Below are positions 22,941 through 25,326 of a stretch of 25,326 nucleotides of DNA, one piece after another. Positions within the stretch are counted from its first letter, which is position 1. The number at the start of each line of letters is the position of its first letter. The notes beneath the pieces were generated by a model. That model did no database searches. It was not told the origin of the DNA and worked only from the letters and a program-made list of their open reading frames with translations. The translations under genes and the position numbers were made by a program. This DNA is from Competibacteraceae bacterium UBA3908 (GTDB lineage Bacteria; Pseudomonadota; Gammaproteobacteria; Competibacterales; Competibacteraceae), in assembly GCA_002391525.1 (NCBI GenBank), contig DGFE01000078.1, positions 1-25,326 of the forward strand. Direction: 5' to 3'.

Positions 22941-24275
22941 ATGCCTGCCTGGACCACCGAACAAGTCGTCGCCCTCGCGCCGGACGAGGCGTCCGTCAAG
23001 GCTGCCCGTGGCCTGACGCACCCCGGCAAATGGGCGACGCTGGGCCAGAATGACCGCGCGTGCTGGGGCGAATGTCGGGGCAGCGGCAGCCAGCCGTATC
23101 AAGTCGGCGTCGAAGCCAGCGAGCCCGCCTTCAAGTGTACCTGCCCCAGCCGCAAGTTCCCCTGCAAGCACGCTCTGGGTCTATTGTTGCTGGTTGCCGC
23201 TCAACCCGTCGCCGTTCCCGCCGGCGAGCCGCCCGCCTGGTTGGGCGAATGGCTGGCCAAGCGCGAGCAAACCGCCCTCCGCAAAGCATCGCGCACCGTC
23301 GATACCGAACTCGACCCGGAACAGCAAGCCAAACGGGCGGCGGCCAGGGACAAGCGGGGCGCCGAACGGCAGCGCAAGGTCGAAGCGGGACTGGAAGAAC
23401 TGGAACGCTGGCTGCGCGATCTGGTTCGGCAAGGACTGGCGCATGCTCAGAAGCAGCCGGCCCGCTACTGGGACACCATGGCGGCGCGCCTGGTGGATGC
23501 CCAGGCGCCGGGTCTGGCGCGCTGGCTGCGGGAGATGGCCAGCATCCCGGCCAGCGGCGAGGGTTGGAGCGAACGATTGTTAGCCCGGCTGGGACTGTTG
23601 CAACTGCTGCTGGAAGGCTATCGGCGGCTCGACAGCCTGCCGGAACCACTGCAAGCCGATATCCGCTCCGCCATCGGCTGGACCTGGCAGGAAACCGATT
23701 TACCGGCTGACGCCTGGGTTCGCGACCGCTGGCTCCTGCTCGGTCAACGGACCTACGAGGAGGATCGGTTGCGGGTGCGACGCAGTTGGCTGTGGGGCCG
23801 GGACAGCGGGCGATGGGCGCTGGTGCTGGATTTCGCCTATCAAAATCAGCCGTTGCCGGTCATCGGCGCACCGGGAACGTGGCTGGAAGCGGAACTGGGT
23901 TTTTTCCCCAGCCAATATCCGCAGCGGGCGCTGCTGCGCGATGCCGTCGTCATTACCGACAGTGGCATTCCCCCCGCCCATGCCGACAGTATCGCGCTGT
24001 TGCGCGCCTATGCCGAGGTGCTGGCCCAACAGCCGTGGCTGGAGCTTTGGCCCGCGACCTTGGCCGAGGTCGTACCGGCGCGTGGCGAGGAGACCGAAAT
24101 CTGGTTTGTGCGCGACACGTCCACCAATCGGTTGCCGTGCCATCCCGGTTTCGCCGACCCCTGGCGGTTGCTGGCCCTGAGCGGCGGTCTCCCGCTGACG
24201 ATCTTCGGCGAATGGAACGGCCAGCAGTTCTGGCCGTTGAGCGCCTGGCGCGGCGAACGATTCACGGCGTTCTGA
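22941..24275 (+). CDS. SWIM zinc-finger domain protein
   Basis: This 444-residue protein has a SWIM motif, CTCPSRKFPCKH (Cys66, Cys68, Cys75, His77), the CxCx(6)CxH zinc site. Upstream is SVKAARGLTHPGKWATLGQNDRACWGECRGSG, the usual lead-in of this branch, in which the domain binds DNA or protein. A charged, probably coiled helix follows (about residues 120-170, rich in Arg, Glu and Lys), then a region of tryptophan-rich alpha/beta character I do not recognise. In other bacteria such genes often sit beside DUF5691, MoxR-type AAA+ and VWA-domain genes. The next gene here fits that pattern. The ribosome site is weak. Confidence 0.85.
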   Translation: MPAWTTEQVVALAPDEASVKAARGLTHPGKWATLGQNDRACWGECRGSGSQPYQVGVEASEPAFKCTCPSRKFPCKHALGLLLLVAAQPVAVPAGEPPAWLGEWLAKREQTALRKASRTVDTELDPEQQAKRAAARDKRGAERQRKVEAGLEELERWLRDLVRQGLAHAQKQPARYWDTMAARLVDAQAPGLARWLREMASIPASGEGWSERLLARLGLLQLLLEGYRRLDSLPEPLQADIRSAIGWTWQETDLPADAWVRDRWLLLGQRTYEEDRLRVRRSWLWGRDSGRWALVLDFAYQNQPLPVIGAPGTWLEAELGFFPSQYPQRALLRDAVVITDSGIPPAHADSIALLRAYAEVLAQQPWLELWPATLAEVVPARGEETEIWFVRDTSTNRLPCHPGFADPWRLLALSGGLPLTIFGEWNGQQFWPLSAWRGERFTAF

Positions 24276-24281
24276 AAAGCT

Positions 24282-24320
24282 CCCCTCGCCCGCTTGCGGG
24301 AGAGGGGTTGGGGGTGAGGG
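24282..24320. repeat. REP-like GC-rich hairpin between two cotranscribed genes
   Basis: CCCCTC-G-CCCGC pairs with GCGGG-A-GAGGGG around a TT loop, giving an 11-bp stem with one mismatch, followed by TTGGGGGTGAGGG. This wording is widespread as a dispersed intergenic repeat in many proteobacteria. It lies in the 63-bp gap between the SWIM gene and the DUF5691-type gene and could weaken or separate their expression. Confidence 0.7.
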
Positions 24321-24338
24321 TTTGATGAGAATTGCGCG

Positions 24339-25326
24339 ATGACATGGCAAAACCTGGTCACCTGCGCCCTGCTGGGCACTGAGCGGCAAGCGCCGGATTT
24401 ACAGGCCAGTGATGATGCGCTGGGCCAGTTGCTCAGCCGGCTGGAGAGCGATGACCGCGAAGGCGCCTTGCTGCGCGCGGCGGGCGTGATGGCGTTGTGG
24501 CGACGGGCGGGTTATCAGATCCAGCGCGATGAGTGGCCATTGCCGCCGCCCTGCGAGTTGGACGCCACGCCCGTTTGCGGATCGCTGGCTCGCCAGCATC
24601 TCGCCCTGATGCTGCAAGGCCATCACACGGAACTGCTGCTGGAATGGCTGCAAGTATTGGCCGAGGCCGGACGGCGCGCGCCCGAGGATTTGTTGCCGGC
24701 GCTGCTGGAAGCGGGCGCGGCCCGGATCGGGCTCCGGCCCACACTGCTGCCGGTGCTGGGTCGGCGCGGGCGCTGGCTGGCCCAACAGAATCCGGCGTGG
24801 GGCTACGCCGTCCAAACCGATGATGAAAACCTGTGGCAGACGGGCCAGTTTGAGGAACGGCTGGCGCTGCTGCGGCAACTGCGGGTGACCCGGCCCGAAC
24901 GTGCCCTGGAATTACTGAACTCCACCTGGAGCGAGGATCGGGCCAAGCAGCGGCGGGAGTTTATCGAAACCCTGACCACTGGCCTGAGCATGGCCGACGA
25001 ACCGTTTCTGGAAGCCGCGCTCGATGACCGCAGCGTCGAAGTGGCCCGTGCCGCCGCCGATTTGCTGGCACGCCTGCCGGACTCGCGGCTGGTCCAGCGG
25101 TTGACCGCGCGGGCGCTGCAATTGATTCGGTTCCAACCCGGCCGTTTTCTCAAGCGCGACCGATTGGAAGTGGAGTTGCCGGAAGACGACCCCGCGCTGC
25201 GGCGCGACGGCATTGCCGACCCACCATCGGCTTCATCGGCGAAGCTGGGCGAAAAAGCCTGGCGTTTGAGCCGGATCGTGGGCGCGGTTCCGCCGGCGCT
25301 ATGGTCCCGGCAATGGGTACACATCT
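24339..25326 (+). CDS. DUF5691-type helical-repeat protein (3' end missing)
   Basis: The frame is open from ATG 24339 to the window end, 329 codons. The start MTWQNLVTCALLGTERQAP matches the N-terminus of DUF5691 proteins (a W-x-x-L-V-x-x-ALLGTER block). The rest is leucine- and alanine-rich with regularly spaced helices, for example FLEAALDDRSVEVARAAADLLARLPDS, which reads like a HEAT-type repeat. There is no signal peptide or membrane segment. The family has no known activity; a scaffold role is inferred from its repeats. It follows the SWIM gene by 63 bp. The ribosome site is not obvious. The C-terminus and downstream partners are outside the window. Confidence 0.8.
   Translation, partial: MTWQNLVTCALLGTERQAPDLQASDDALGQLLSRLESDDREGALLRAAGVMALWRRAGYQIQRDEWPLPPPCELDATPVCGSLARQHLALMLQGHHTELLLEWLQVLAEAGRRAPEDLLPALLEAGAARIGLRPTLLPVLGRRGRWLAQQNPAWGYAVQTDDENLWQTGQFEERLALLRQLRVTRPERALELLNSTWSEDRAKQRREFIETLTTGLSMADEPFLEAALDDRSVEVARAAADLLARLPDSRLVQRLTARALQLIRFQPGRFLKRDRLEVELPEDDPALRRDGIADPPSASSAKLGEKAWRLSRIVGAVPPALWSRQWVHI

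Overview
The window looks like chromosome from a high-GC gammaproteobacterium. The glnA-ntrB-ntrC order, the UvrD that opens almost exactly like the enterobacterial enzyme, trmL, an OmpW-type porin and a PilB/GspE ATPase all fit that group. Uma2, DUF3368/UPF0175, VapC and SWIM/DUF5691 genes suggest an environmental lineage with many accessory genes. A Competibacter-like or Chromatiales/Methylococcales-like host is my guess, not something the sequence proves. No tRNA, rRNA or CRISPR array was seen.

Layout. 1-746: the end of a VapC toxin, then a gene-poor stretch with a possible DUF4143 ATPase relic and three direct repeats at 22-bp spacing. 747-2945: a protein with two AAA+ domains and no recognised partner. 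2963-3030: a REP-like hairpin between convergent genes. 3040-7718 (minus strand): ugd, manC and a phosphomannomutase gene, tightly packed and making UDP-glucuronate and GDP-mannose for exopolysaccharide, with a Uma2 nuclease gene at the end. 7719-7983: a divergent control region rich in palindromes. 7984-11331: a Gfo/Idh/MocA oxidoreductase and uvrD. 11378-13155: an AT-rich island with a complete type II restriction-modification system. Both proteins closely match EcoRV and M.EcoRV, so the predicted target is GATATC. 13172-16032: a PilB/GspE-type ATPase, an OmpW-family protein and a small heavy-metal-binding (HMA) protein.

16033-20975: the nitrogen-control block. glnA has a -24/-12 promoter and two NtrC-type sites whose centres lie 32 bp apart. 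A strong terminator follows glnA. ntrB and ntrC come next behind a further near-consensus NtrC site and a candidate second -24/-12 promoter, then trmL. The block thus encodes both the regulator and its likely targets.

21034-22151: a UPF0175/DUF3368 toxin-antitoxin pair lies between intact trmL and a second copy of the trmL 3' half (240 bp, 217 identical, no indels), which looks like a recombination scar. 22266-25326: a glutathione-S-transferase-like gene, then a SWIM zinc-finger gene and the start of a DUF5691-type gene. The last two look like the start of a poorly characterised conserved operon that runs off the window edge.
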